The notes under the pieces: generated by a model
What the model was told of the DNA's origin: nothing
Database searches by the model: none
Seen by the model: only the letters and a program-made list of their open reading frames with translations
Position numbers and translations under genes: made by a program
In this document: positions 1 through 10,111 of the stretch, piece by piece
Layout: every line of letters begins with the position of its first letter
Position numbering within the stretch: the stretch's first letter is position 1
NCBI RefSeq assembly: GCF_032586235.1
Contig: NZ_JAWHTD010000004.1
Location: 62,001-126,000, forward strand
Length of the DNA stretch: 64,000 nt
DNA from: Aestuariicoccus sp032586235
GTDB lineage: Bacteria; Pseudomonadota; Alphaproteobacteria; Rhodobacterales; Rhodobacteraceae
Direction of reading: 5' to 3'

Positions 1-463
1 CAATGGCACCGTCACCGTGGATCTCTTCGAGGATGTGGCGCCCAATCATGTGGCGCAGATCGCCGCGCTGGCCGCCGAGGGCGCCTATGACGGGGTGGTT
101 TTCCACCGCGTGATCGACGGCTTCATGGCACAGACCGGCGACGTCGAGTTCGGCAAGTTGGGCGGCGACATGCGCATGGCCGGGCGGGGCGGGTCGGACC
201 GGCCTGATCTGAAGGCGGAGTTTTCGGACATCAATTACGATCGCGGGGTCGTGGGCATGGCGCGCAGCCAGAGCCCGGACAGCGCCAATTCGCAGTTCTT
301 CATCATGTTCGCGCCGGGCCCGTTCCTGAACGGGCAATACACCGTCGTGGGCGAGGTGACGGGTGGGATGGAGGTGGTCGACGCCATCAAGCGCGGCACC
401 GGCCCCAACGGCGCGGTGATCGGCGCGCCGGACGTGATGCAATCGGTGACGGTGACCGACTGA
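1..463 (+). CDS. Peptidyl-prolyl cis-trans isomerase, cyclophilin type (5' partial)
   Basis: The reading frame is open from base 2, so the true start lies upstream of the window. It encodes about 153 residues of a cyclophilin-like prolyl isomerase, which speeds up proline cis-trans isomerisation during protein folding. Visible hallmarks in order are APNHV, FHRVIDGFMAQTGD (active-site Arg and Gln), GVVGMARSQSPDSANSQFFI and a closing GEVTGGMEVVDAI segment. These cover nearly the whole cyclophilin fold, so only the N-terminus is missing. Whether a signal peptide precedes it (periplasmic versus cytosolic form) cannot be seen. A likely partner cyclophilin gene upstream would be outside the window. 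Confidence 0.93.
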   Translation, partial: NGTVTVDLFEDVAPNHVAQIAALAAEGAYDGVVFHRVIDGFMAQTGDVEFGKLGGDMRMAGRGGSDRPDLKAEFSDINYDRGVVGMARSQSPDSANSQFFIMFAPGPFLNGQYTVVGEVTGGMEVVDAIKRGTGPNGAVIGAPDVMQSVTVTD

Positions 464-544
464 TCTTTTCGCCTTTTGGCGATCCTGCGGTGCGGCCCCT
501 TTTGGGGGCCGCGCTTTTTTGTTGGGGATCGGCTGCGCAGAGCG

Positions 545-620
545 CAGCCGATCCGTCGGGGGCGCTGCCCCCGCCGTGCCTGTGGCACGTCTCCCCCGGA
601 GTATTTTTGCCAAGAAGAAG
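545..620. repeat. Dispersed GC-hairpin plus A/T box element, copy 1
   Basis: This non-coding stretch contains a GGGGGCGCTGCCCCC hairpin, then a GTGCCTGTGGCAC hairpin, CCCCCGGA and TATTTTTGCCAAGAAGAAG. The same order of parts recurs at 46,435-46,500, and the A/T box (22 identical bases) recurs at 54,408-54,429. It looks like a family-specific intergenic repeat; its function is unknown. Confidence 0.6.
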
Positions 621-718
621 CATGGGTGTATCGCGCCAGGTCACAAGCGCGTGTGAGGGGTGGCGCGTGTCGGGGTGCCTGGAGCAAGCTGGTGGTGCGT
701 GTATGGGGAGGTGCGGCG

Positions 719-1687
719 ATGCGGATGCTGGCGGTATGGGTTGTGGTTCTGGCCGGCCTGGGGCAGGCGGTCTGGGCCAGCCCGGAATTCTGGCGGCACG
801 AATGGCCGCGGACCGATTTCGAAACGACCAGCGTGGAGAATTGGGTCGAGATCCTGTCGGGCGGGCCGCCGAAGGACGGCATCCCGGCGCTCGACGATCC
901 GGTGTTTCTGAGCGTGGCGGAGGAAGAGCGGATCGAAGGGACCGAGCCTGTGATCGCGGTCGAGATCGCGGGGGCAGAGCCGCGCGCCTATCCGTTGCGC
1001 TATCTGACGTGGCACGAGATCGTCAACGACAGCGTGGGCGGGGTGCCCGTGGCGGTCACGTTTTGCCCGCTGTGCAATTCGGCACTGACCTTCGACCGGC
1101 GTGTCGGGGGGCGGGTACTGAGTTTCGGCGTGTCGGGCAAGCTGCGCCATTCGGACATGGTGATGTACGACCGCGAGACCCAGAGCTGGTGGCAACAGGC
1201 GCTGGGGGAGGCCATCGTCGGCGAACTGACGGGGATGCGGCTCGATCAGGTGCCCAGCTGGATGGAGAGCTTCGCTGAATTTCGGGCGCGCAATCCACAA
1301 GGGCTGGTCATGGACGAGCCGGGGTATCCGCGCGATTACGGGCGCAATCCTTATGTGGGCTACGACAGTTCGAAACGGCCGTTTCTTTATTCTGGCGATC
1401 CGCCGCCCCATGGGGTGCCGGCGCTGATGCGCGTGGTGCGGGTTGGCGACCGGGCCTGGCCGATGGACCGGTTGGCGCGCGAGGGGGAGATCCGCGAGGC
1501 GGGTGTGACGATCAGCTGGCGGCCCGGGCAGGCCTCGGCGCTGGATACCGGGCGGATCGCGGAGGGGCGTGACGTGGGATCGGTGCGGGTGCGCGACGCG
1601 CAGGGGCGCGATGTGCCGCACGACGTCATGTTCGCCTTTGCCTTCCACGCGTTCTGGCCTCAAGGGAAGTGGATGCTGGGGCGGTAG
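719..1687 (+). CDS. DUF3179 domain-containing exported protein
   Basis: This 322-residue protein has a clear N-terminal signal peptide (hydrophobic run ending near Val-Trp-Ala, residues 1-20), so it is probably exported to the periplasm. The rest matches the DUF3179 family: YPLRYLTWHEIVND, then VAVTFCPLCNSALTFDR with a CxxC pair, then FGVSGKLRHSDMVMYDR and a SWWQQALGEAIVGEL segment. The biochemical role of DUF3179 is not established; the CxxC suggests metal or redox chemistry, which is inference. The start at 719 was chosen because it gives the signal peptide. The gene stands alone and is followed by three hairpins. Confidence 0.85.
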   Translation: MRMLAVWVVVLAGLGQAVWASPEFWRHEWPRTDFETTSVENWVEILSGGPPKDGIPALDDPVFLSVAEEERIEGTEPVIAVEIAGAEPRAYPLRYLTWHEIVNDSVGGVPVAVTFCPLCNSALTFDRRVGGRVLSFGVSGKLRHSDMVMYDRETQSWWQQALGEAIVGELTGMRLDQVPSWMESFAEFRARNPQGLVMDEPGYPRDYGRNPYVGYDSSKRPFLYSGDPPPHGVPALMRVVRVGDRAWPMDRLAREGEIREAGVTISWRPGQASALDTGRIAEGRDVGSVRVRDAQGRDVPHDVMFAFAFHAFWPQGKWMLGR

Positions 1688-1689
1688 GC

Positions 1690-1759
1690 CGTTTTCTTGC
1701 AAAGAAAACGATACGAAGTCTTGCGAAGACTTCGGTCCGGAATTTTCTGAAAATTCCGG
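1690..1759. repeat. Three tandem hairpins (hairpin-pair family, copy 1)
   Basis: Three perfect short palindromes follow one another: 1690-1710 (CGTTTTCTT, loop GCA), 1714-1734 (CGAAGTCTT, loop GCG) and 1737-1759 (CCGGAATTTTC, loop T). They sit between the convergent DUF3179 gene and tyrS and may end transcription of either. Related pairs occur at 39,833-39,878 and 40,910-40,955. Confidence 0.7.
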
Positions 1760-1779
1760 CTCGGCCCCGTCCCGTGCAC

Positions 1780-3066
1780 TCAGTCGGCCAAGCGCACCAG
1801 CGCATGGCGCTTCTTGCCGGCGCTTAGCTTGATCGGCGCGGCCAGCGCGCCCCGGTCGATCATCAGGCCTGCGTCGGTCAGCGGCGCATCGTCGATCTTT
1901 GCCCCATGTTCGGCGATCAGACGCTTGGCCTCCTTGCCGGATTTCGCCAGCCCCGCGCGCACGATCAGCTGCACCACGGAAATCCCGTCGCCGAGCTCTG
2001 CCGCGCCGATTTCCAGCGTCGGCAGATCGTCGCCCACGCCGCCCTTCTCGAACACCTCGCGCGCCGTCGCCGCGGCGGCCGCCGCGGCCTCCGCCCCGTG
2101 GCAGAGCGTGGTGACCTCATTGGCCAGAACGATCTTGGCCTCGTTGATCTCGGCCCCTTTCAGCGCGCCCAGCCGCTCGCACTCCTCCACCGGCAGCTCG
2201 GTGTAGAGCTTGAGGAACCGGCCAACATCCGCATCCGTGGTGTTGCGCCAGAACTGCCAGAACTCGTAGGGCGAACGCATGTCTGCGTTCAGCCACACCG
2301 CACCGTCCGCCGACTTGCCCATCTTTTTGCCGTCCGAGGTCGTCAGTAGCGGCGAGGTCAGGCCGTAAATCTCATGGTCGAGCACCCGGCGCGTCAGGTC
2401 GATCCCGTTGACGATATTGCCCCACTGGTCCGACCCGCCCATCTGCAAGAGACAGCCGTAACGCCGGTTCAGCTCGAGGAAGTCGTAGGCCTGCAGGATC
2501 ATGTAGTTGAATTCCAGGAACGACAGCGACTGCTCGCGGTCGAGCCGCGATTTCACGCTCTCGAAGCTCAGCATCCGGTTGACGCTGAAATGCCTCCCGA
2601 TGTCGCGCAGGAAATCCAGATAGTTCAGATCGTCCAGCCATTCGGCATTGTTCAGCATCAGCGCGGCATTTTGCGGCCCGACCGCTTCGCTGCTCGAGGG
2701 CATGGGCCCCTCATCATAGGCGATGTATTTGGCAAAGACCTGCTGAATCCCGGCGATATTGCCGTCGATCTCTTCCGGCGTCAGCAGCGGGCGCTCGTCG
2801 GCGCGAAAGCTCGGGTCGCCCACCTTGGTGGTGCCGCCGCCCATGAGCGTGATCGGCTTGCCGCCGGTCTTCTGCAGCCACCGCAGCATCATGATCTGGA
2901 TGAGGCTGCCCACGTGCAGCGACTTGGCCGTGGCGTCGAAACCGATATAGCCCGGCACGACCCCCTTGCTCAGCGCCTCGTCGAGGCCCTGATAATCGGT
3001 GCAATCGGCCAGAAAGCCGCGCTCGATCATGACGCGCATGAAGTCCGATTTGGGATGGTAGGTCAT
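1780..3066 (-). CDS. tyrS: Tyrosyl-tRNA synthetase
   Basis: This class I aminoacyl-tRNA synthetase charges tRNA-Tyr with tyrosine in the cytoplasm. The 428-residue length is normal. Visible are the HIGH-type signature (SLHVGSL near residue 50), the tyrosine-pocket strand VNRMLSFESVKSR, the GGSDQWGNI segment and the KMSKS-type motif KKMGKS. A C-terminal S4 RNA-binding domain (VVQLIVRAGLAKSGKEAKRL) completes the fold. The gene is divergent from anmK, with only about 50 bases between the two starts, so both promoters must lie in or overlap that short gap. Confidence 0.97.
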   Translation of the reverse strand: MTYHPKSDFMRVMIERGFLADCTDYQGLDEALSKGVVPGYIGFDATAKSLHVGSLIQIMMLRWLQKTGGKPITLMGGGTTKVGDPSFRADERPLLTPEEIDGNIAGIQQVFAKYIAYDEGPMPSSSEAVGPQNAALMLNNAEWLDDLNYLDFLRDIGRHFSVNRMLSFESVKSRLDREQSLSFLEFNYMILQAYDFLELNRRYGCLLQMGGSDQWGNIVNGIDLTRRVLDHEIYGLTSPLLTTSDGKKMGKSADGAVWLNADMRSPYEFWQFWRNTTDADVGRFLKLYTELPVEECERLGALKGAEINEAKIVLANEVTTLCHGAEAAAAAAATAREVFEKGGVGDDLPTLEIGAAELGDGISVVQLIVRAGLAKSGKEAKRLIAEHGAKIDDAPLTDAGLMIDRGALAAPIKLSAGKKRHALVRLAD

Positions 3067-3119
3067 GGGGCCACCTCGTATTACTGACGGCGGCAGCTAT
3101 AAGACCGGGACGGGCGAAG

Positions 3120-4241
3120 TTGAAGGGCAAGTTGGGGCAAAAGCACAAGGCGCCGGTCTGGGCGCCTGTCTGGGCGCTGGGGGCGATGTCGGGCACATCG
3201 CTCGACGGGGTCGACGCGGCGATGGTGCTGACCGATGGGCGGACGATCGAGGCGTTCGGCGACAGCGCCTACCGCCCCTATACCGAGGACGAACGCGCTT
3301 CGCTGAAGGCGGTGCTGGGGCGCTGGCCCGACGACGATCTGGGGCGCGCGCCGCAGGTGTTGCATGACGCCCATGTCGAGGTGCTGTCGGGGCTCGAGGG
3401 CTCGGAGGTGATCGGCTTTCACGGCCAGACGCTGGCGCATGATCCGGGCGGGCGCGGCACCCACCAGATGGGCGACGGCGACGCCTTGGCCGAGGCGCTG
3501 GGTCGCGACGTGGTCTGGGATTTCCGCAGCGCCGATGTCGAGCTGGGCGGGCAGGGCGCGCCGCTGGCGCCGTTCTTTCACTTTGCCTGCGCAGGGTGGA
3601 TCGGGGCCGAGGCGCCGCTGGCGTTCCTCAACCTGGGCGGCGTGGGCAACCTGACCTGGATCGATCCGCGCCGCGCGGCGCCCGAGGACGAGGGCGCGCT
3701 GTTGGCCTTCGACACCGGCCCCGCCAACGCGCCGATCAACGATCTGGTGGCCGAGCGCCGCGGTTGGTCCTTCGACCGCGACGGCGCTTTGGCCGCGGAG
3801 GGCACGGTGGTGGACGGCGCGCTCGAGCTTTTCCTGGATGAGGCCTATTTCCTGAAAATTCCGCCCAAGTCCCTGGACCGGAACGATTTCTCTCTTATGC
3901 TCGATCTGGTGCGCGAGCTTTCCGATGCCGATGCGGCCGCCACCATGACGGCCATGGCCGCGGCTGCCGTGATGCGCGGGATGGAGCATTGCCCGGCCCC
4001 GCCCGACCGGGTGCTGGTCACCGGCGGAGGGCGGCGCAACCCGGTGATGATGCAGATGCTGGCCGCCGGGCTCGACTGCCCGGTCGCGCCGGTCGAGGAT
4101 GTGGGGCTCGACGGCGACATGCTCGAGGCGCAGGCTTTTGGCTATCTTGCCGTCCGGGTGCTGCGCGGTCTGCCGACCTCGGCCCCAGGCACCACGGGCG
4201 TTGCCGCGCCAGTGGGGGGCGGGCGGATCAGCCGGGTTTAA
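3120..4241 (+). CDS. anmK: Anhydro-N-acetylmuramic acid kinase
   Basis: AnmK phosphorylates and opens 1,6-anhydro-N-acetylmuramic acid recovered from peptidoglycan turnover, giving MurNAc-6-phosphate for recycling. Family motifs are clear: AMSGTSLDGVDAA near the N-terminus (ATP phosphate loop), IGFHGQT, FLNLGGVGNLTWI, FDTGPANAPIND and a C-terminal VTGGGRRNPVMM. The length of 373 is typical. The start is uncertain: the listed TTG at 3120 keeps the first beta strand complete; TTG at 3132 is an alternative, and the first ATG (3186) would cut into the ATP site. The neighbouring tyrS is divergent and ade is convergent. Confidence 0.92.
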   Translation: MKGKLGQKHKAPVWAPVWALGAMSGTSLDGVDAAMVLTDGRTIEAFGDSAYRPYTEDERASLKAVLGRWPDDDLGRAPQVLHDAHVEVLSGLEGSEVIGFHGQTLAHDPGGRGTHQMGDGDALAEALGRDVVWDFRSADVELGGQGAPLAPFFHFACAGWIGAEAPLAFLNLGGVGNLTWIDPRRAAPEDEGALLAFDTGPANAPINDLVAERRGWSFDRDGALAAEGTVVDGALELFLDEAYFLKIPPKSLDRNDFSLMLDLVRELSDADAAATMTAMAAAAVMRGMEHCPAPPDRVLVTGGGRRNPVMMQMLAAGLDCPVAPVEDVGLDGDMLEAQAFGYLAVRVLRGLPTSAPGTTGVAAPVGGGRISRV

Positions 4242-4256
4242 GAGCAGCTCCTCAAG

Positions 4257-4293
4257 CCCTTGCGGCCTTTCCTCGCGAGGACGCCCGCAAGGG
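4257..4293. terminator. Hairpin downstream of anmK
   Basis: A 9-bp stem (CCCTTGCGG paired with CCGCAAGGG) flanks an inner CCTCGCGAGG palindrome, 15 bases after the anmK stop. No T-run follows, so it is only a probable terminator. Confidence 0.45.
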
Positions 4294-4380
4294 CGGATGA
4301 GCGGCTCCGCCTGACCGGCCTCAGCCTTAGGTCTATCTTCATAATCGTTAATAAATCAATAGGTTAAACGTCATGCTTCC

Positions 4381-4414
4381 TGTCCCAATGTTTCGCGCGC
4401 GAAACACTGGGACA
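4381..4414. terminator. 34-base palindrome between convergent anmK and ade
   Basis: The arms TGTCCCAATGTTTCGCG and CGCGAAACACTGGGACA pair with a single mismatch and no loop beyond the turn. It lies 12 bases beyond the ade stop codon, where a bidirectional terminator would be expected. It lacks a T-run. Confidence 0.5.
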
Positions 4415-4425
4415 GCATTGGTGAC

Positions 4426-6120
4426 CTATGTGATGATCTCGAATTTCACCACATCCACCATGCCGCGATCGGTGATCTTGAGCGCCGGAATCACCGGCAA
4501 GGCCAGAAAGGCCAACTGCAGGAACGGCTCTTCCAGCGTGACCCCCAACGATCTCGCCGCCGCGCGCAGCGCCTCCAGCCGGTCGCGCACGACCTCGAAC
4601 GGCTCAAGGCTCATCAGCCCCGCCACCGGCAGCGCCAGCTCCGCCAGAACGCGGCCTCCCTCGGCCACGACGAACCCGCCTTCGATTTCGCCCAGCCGGT
4701 TCGCGGCGACCGCCATGTCGGCATAGTCCATGCCCACGCAGGCGATGTTGTGATGGTCGTGGCAGACGGTCGAGGCGATCGCCCCCTTGGTCATCCCGAA
4801 CCCGCGCACGAAACCGCAGGCGATGTTGCCGTTCAGCCCGTGCCGCTCGACCACCGCGATCCGCGCCAGGTCGCGCGCGGGGTCAGGGGGCTTGTCGCCA
4901 TCTGCGATGGCGATCCGTTCGTGCAGGTGATCGGTCAGGATCTGCCCTTCGCGGATGCCGATCACGTCGGTGTCCTCGCGGTTGGCGGTGGCGCGGAAGC
5001 TGGCCGCCGTCACCTTCGGCGCATGGACCGAATCGCGGCCCACAGGTTCCACCGATCCCCGCGCTGCAAAGGCTGCGTCGTTCACCCTAGTTCCGGCCGC
5101 GAACACCATCTGCGCGTCGCAAGCCTCGAGCGATCCCAGCGCCACGATATCCGCCCGCTTGCCCGGCGCGATCATGCCGCGATCCTTCAGCCCAAAGGCT
5201 TCCGCCGCCGACAGCGTCGCCGCGCGGTAGGCGGCGAGCGGCGGGGTGCCCAGCGAAATCAGCCGCCGGATCATGTAATCCAGATGCCCGTATTCGCCGA
5301 TATCCAGCGGATTGCGGTCGTCGGTGCACAGGCACATATACGGCGCCGTGCGTTCGGTCAGCAGCGGTTGCAGCGCGTCCAGATCCTTTGAGACCGAGCC
5401 TTCGCGGATCAGAACCCGCATCCCCTTGCGCAGCTTCTCCAGCGCCTCTTCGGGGTTGGTCGCCTCGTGTTCGGTGCGAATGCCGGCGGCGATATAGCCG
5501 TTCAGATCCTTGCCCGACAGCAGCGGACAATGCCCGTCGATATGCCCGCCCTGAAACAGCTCCAGTTTGCGCAGAACATCAGGATCGCGATGTATCACAC
5601 CGGGATAATTCATGAATTCCGCCAGGCCTATGCCCGAAGGATGACCCATAAGCCCGGCGATATCCTCGGCGCTCAGCTCGGCCCCGGCGGTCTCCATATG
5701 TGTCGACGGCACGCAAGAGGACAGCTGCACGCGGATGTCGATCAGCGTGTGTTCCGAGGCCTGCTGGAAATAGCGCACCCCGGCCGCTCCGATCACGTTG
5801 GCGATTTCATGCGGGTCGCAGATCGCTGTCGTCACCCCGCGCGGGGCGACGCAGCGGTCGAACTCGAACGGCGTGACCAGCGAGGATTCGATGTGCAGAT
5901 GTGTGTCGATGAATCCGGGGACGAGGATTAAGCCAGAGACATCAACAACTTCCGTGCCATCGTAAACGTCGCAGATGCCGACGATAGTATCGCCGCAAAT
6001 GGCGACGTCGCCCTCCAGCATCTCACCGGTGATCAGGTCGAAAATCCGCCCGCCGCGCAGCACCAGATCGGCCGGCGCGTCCCCCCGGCCTTGTGCGATG
6101 CGCGCCGACAGCTCTGCCAT
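4426..6120 (-). CDS. ade: Adenine deaminase
   Basis: This is a cytoplasmic metal-dependent amidohydrolase that converts adenine to hypoxanthine and ammonia for purine salvage. The 564 residues carry the expected pieces: a small beta-sandwich at the N-terminus (VLRGGRIFDLITGE), LVPGFIDTHLHIESS with the metal-binding HxH, TTAICDPHEIANVIG, GHCPLLSGKDLNGYIAAGI, a CTDDRNPLDI metal/catalytic segment, and a C-terminal domain with VCHDHHNI. This is the Ade type, not the adenosine-deaminase-like type. Its start lies one base past the moaA stop, so the two are co-transcribed, with moaA first. Confidence 0.94.
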   Translation of the reverse strand: MAELSARIAQGRGDAPADLVLRGGRIFDLITGEMLEGDVAICGDTIVGICDVYDGTEVVDVSGLILVPGFIDTHLHIESSLVTPFEFDRCVAPRGVTTAICDPHEIANVIGAAGVRYFQQASEHTLIDIRVQLSSCVPSTHMETAGAELSAEDIAGLMGHPSGIGLAEFMNYPGVIHRDPDVLRKLELFQGGHIDGHCPLLSGKDLNGYIAAGIRTEHEATNPEEALEKLRKGMRVLIREGSVSKDLDALQPLLTERTAPYMCLCTDDRNPLDIGEYGHLDYMIRRLISLGTPPLAAYRAATLSAAEAFGLKDRGMIAPGKRADIVALGSLEACDAQMVFAAGTRVNDAAFAARGSVEPVGRDSVHAPKVTAASFRATANREDTDVIGIREGQILTDHLHERIAIADGDKPPDPARDLARIAVVERHGLNGNIACGFVRGFGMTKGAIASTVCHDHHNIACVGMDYADMAVAANRLGEIEGGFVVAEGGRVLAELALPVAGLMSLEPFEVVRDRLEALRAAARSLGVTLEEPFLQLAFLALPVIPALKITDRGMVDVVKFEIIT

Positions 6121-6121
6121 G

Positions 6122-7129
6122 TCAGCCGCCGGTATGGCTCATGTGACGTGAAACACGCCCGTCAACCGATTGACGGGAATAGTCAAAATCGTGTCCCTTG
6201 GGCTTCAGCGCGATGGCGGCGCGAATGGCTTCTTCCAGCGGTGCATCGGTGCCCGGATGGTTGCGCAAAGCGGCGCGCAGATCGGCGTTATCCTCTTGCC
6301 CGAGGCACATGAAGAGCTCGCCGGTGCAGGTCAGCCGCACCCGGTTGCAGCTTTCGCAGAAATTATGCGTGAGCGGCGTGATGAAGCCGATCTTCTGGCC
6401 CGTCTCCTCGATCCGCACATAGCGCGCGGGGCCGCCGGTGCGTTCGGGCAGGTCGGTCAGCGTATAGTTTTCGGCCAGCCGCGCCCGCAGATCCGACAGT
6501 TTCCAGTATTGCCCCAGCCGATCCTCATTGCCGATGTCGCCCATGGGCATGACCTCGATCCAGGTCAGGTCCATGTCGCGCTCGGCGCACCATTCGGTCA
6601 TGCGGAACAGCTCGTCCTCGTTGAAACCCTTGAGCGCGACCGCGTTGATCTTGACCCGCAGCCCGGCGGCCTGCGCCGCGTCGATGCCGCGCAGCACCTG
6701 CGGCAGGCGGCCCCAGCGGGTGATGTCGGCGAATTTCTGCTCGTCCAGCGTGTCCATCGAGATGTTCACCCGCCGCACGCCCGCGCCATAAAGATCGCCC
6801 GCGAATTTCTCCAGCTGCGAACCGTTGGTCGTCAGCGTCAGCTCTTTCAGCGTGCCCGCATCAAGATGGCGCGTCATTGCGTTGAAAAAGCTCAGGATAT
6901 TGCGCCTGACCAAAGGCTCGCCGCCGGTGATGCGCAGCTTTTCCACGCCCAGCCGAATAAAGGTCGAACACATCCGGTCGAGCTCTTCCAGCGTCAGAAG
7001 CTCTTTCTTCGGCAGAAAGGTCATGTTCTCGGACATGCAATACACGCAGCGGAAATCGCAGCGGTCCGTGACGGAGACACGCAGGTACGAGATCGGGCGC
7101 AGGAACGGGTCGATAAGCGGCTGGGTCAT
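6122..7129 (-). CDS. moaA: GTP 3',8-cyclase, molybdenum cofactor synthesis
   Basis: MoaA is a radical SAM enzyme that starts molybdopterin synthesis by converting GTP to 3',8-cyclo-7,8-dihydro-GTP. The 335-residue protein shows the radical SAM cluster motif CDFRCVYC, the SAM-binding GGEPL segment, and the C-terminal second cluster CESCNRVRLTC with a further Cys 14 residues on. It ends in the Gly-Gly tail (SHTGG) needed for activity in this family. The start at 7129 gives the usual N-terminus (MTQPLIDPFLRPISYLRVSV); a start 17 codons upstream is possible but unlikely. It precedes ade in an operon. Confidence 0.96.
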   Translation of the reverse strand: MTQPLIDPFLRPISYLRVSVTDRCDFRCVYCMSENMTFLPKKELLTLEELDRMCSTFIRLGVEKLRITGGEPLVRRNILSFFNAMTRHLDAGTLKELTLTTNGSQLEKFAGDLYGAGVRRVNISMDTLDEQKFADITRWGRLPQVLRGIDAAQAAGLRVKINAVALKGFNEDELFRMTEWCAERDMDLTWIEVMPMGDIGNEDRLGQYWKLSDLRARLAENYTLTDLPERTGGPARYVRIEETGQKIGFITPLTHNFCESCNRVRLTCTGELFMCLGQEDNADLRAALRNHPGTDAPLEEAIRAAIALKPKGHDFDYSRQSVDGRVSRHMSHTGG

Positions 7130-7215
7130 GAGAATGAACGTAATCTCGCGCGTGGGCGGTGGCAAGTGCGCGCGGGCCATTGCAGGGGCAAGACCAAGGT
7201 CTTAGGCTTTGGCCC

Positions 7216-7698
7216 ATGCGCCTGCTGATCGCCCTTCTTCCCGCCCTTTTCCTTGCCGCCTGCGGCGAGGGGTTTCTGAAATCCATCTTGTCGCCGCCGA
7301 CGGGGGCCGAAGGCCAGACCCGGCCCGAGGCGCGGCCCGACGGCATGGCCGCGCGTCGCCCGCCCGAGACCGCGCGCACCGTTGAGGAGTTCGACACCAC
7401 CACCGCCGCCGAACGGGCCGAGGCGGCGGCCGTGCCGGTCCCCGCGGGCGAGCGCCGCCTAGGGGTGACCGTGGCCTCGCTGGGCGATGTGACGGCGCCG
7501 GGGTTCTGGCTTGAGACGCCTTTGGTGACCGAGCCGGCGAAGGGGCGAATCGTTTATCAGGGCAAGTCGGCGCAGGTCGATCTGATCCCGATCCAAGGGG
7601 CGACGACGGCGGGCAGCCGGATATCTCTGGCAGCGATGCGGCTGATCGGTGCGCCGCTGACGGATCTGCCGGAAATCGAGGTTTTCGCGGGCGGCTGA
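7216..7698 (+). CDS. Small putative lipoprotein
   Basis: This 160-residue protein begins with MRLLIALLPALFLAAC, a signal peptide with a LAAC lipobox, so Cys16 is the probable lipidated residue and the protein is likely membrane-attached in the periplasm. Residues 25-75 are Pro/Ala/Arg/Glu-rich and probably disordered. The C-terminal 85 residues look folded (LGVTVASLGDVTAPGFWLET, RISLAAMRLIG). Similar small proteins occur in Rhodobacteraceae, but I recognise no function. It is divergent from moaA. Confidence 0.75.
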   Translation: MRLLIALLPALFLAACGEGFLKSILSPPTGAEGQTRPEARPDGMAARRPPETARTVEEFDTTTAAERAEAAAVPVPAGERRLGVTVASLGDVTAPGFWLETPLVTEPAKGRIVYQGKSAQVDLIPIQGATTAGSRISLAAMRLIGAPLTDLPEIEVFAGG

Positions 7699-7702
7699 CG
7701 GG

Positions 7703-7732
7703 TTCTTCGCAATTTCATGAAATTGCGAAGAA
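7703..7732. terminator. Perfect 30-base palindrome between convergent genes
   Basis: The arms TTCTTCGCAATTTCA and its exact complement meet without a loop, between the lipoprotein stop (7698) and the PPOX-family stop (7743). A bidirectional terminator is the simplest reading. Confidence 0.6.
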
Positions 7733-7742
7733 GGCTAGTCGC

Positions 7743-8296
7743 TTACCTCTTCAGATTCGCGCCGATGCCTGTCGGCCGCCCGTCGAGCGAGGTGGCGTTG
7801 CGTGTCTCCCAATAGGTCTCGATCCCCTTGGGGCCCTTGTCCTCTGTCCACTTACGCAGCGTGTCGCGTTCGCCCGCATAGTCGAAAAACGGGATCGAAT
7901 AGCCGCAAGAGGTCTGCACCATCTCGACCTTCATGTCGTAGATCTGCCGCGCGCCCAGCGGGTCGCCAAACAGCGCCACCAGTTCCGACCAGTCGGGGCT
8001 GTCGCGGTGATGGGTCTGCGCGGTGCCGTAAAGCCGCAGGATCTCAGGGCGTTTCGTGAACGAGGCCCACATCAGCGTCATGCGCGGATCCTCGGCCAGG
8101 TGGCTGGCGGTCTCGTTGCCCGAGCCGGTCAGGTTCAGCCAGATCACCCGGTTCGGCCCCAGCACGCGCAGGCTGTCCATGCCCTTGGGTGAGACGTTGA
8201 CGCGACCCGTGGGCGCGGCGGTGCCGGTGAAAAAGAGGTGCTGGTCCTCGATAAAGGTGCGATGCGCGTCCGAGATGCTGTCGAATTGCTTGCCCA

Positions 8297-8300
<4 letters not shown>
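7743..8300 (-). CDS. Pyridoxamine 5'-phosphate oxidase family protein
   Basis: A 185-residue split-barrel flavoprotein-like protein. Segments such as FFTGTAAPTGRVNVSPKGMD, RVIWLNLTGSGNETASHL and PRMTLMWASFTKRPEILRLYG fit the PNPOx-like family that binds FMN or F420-type cofactors. The substrate cannot be told from sequence, and it is not the vitamin B6 enzyme PdxH itself. Its start overlaps the glmS stop by four bases (ATGA), so it is translated as the third gene of glmU-glmS-PPOX. Confidence 0.85.
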
Positions 8301-10111
<1,811 letters not shown>

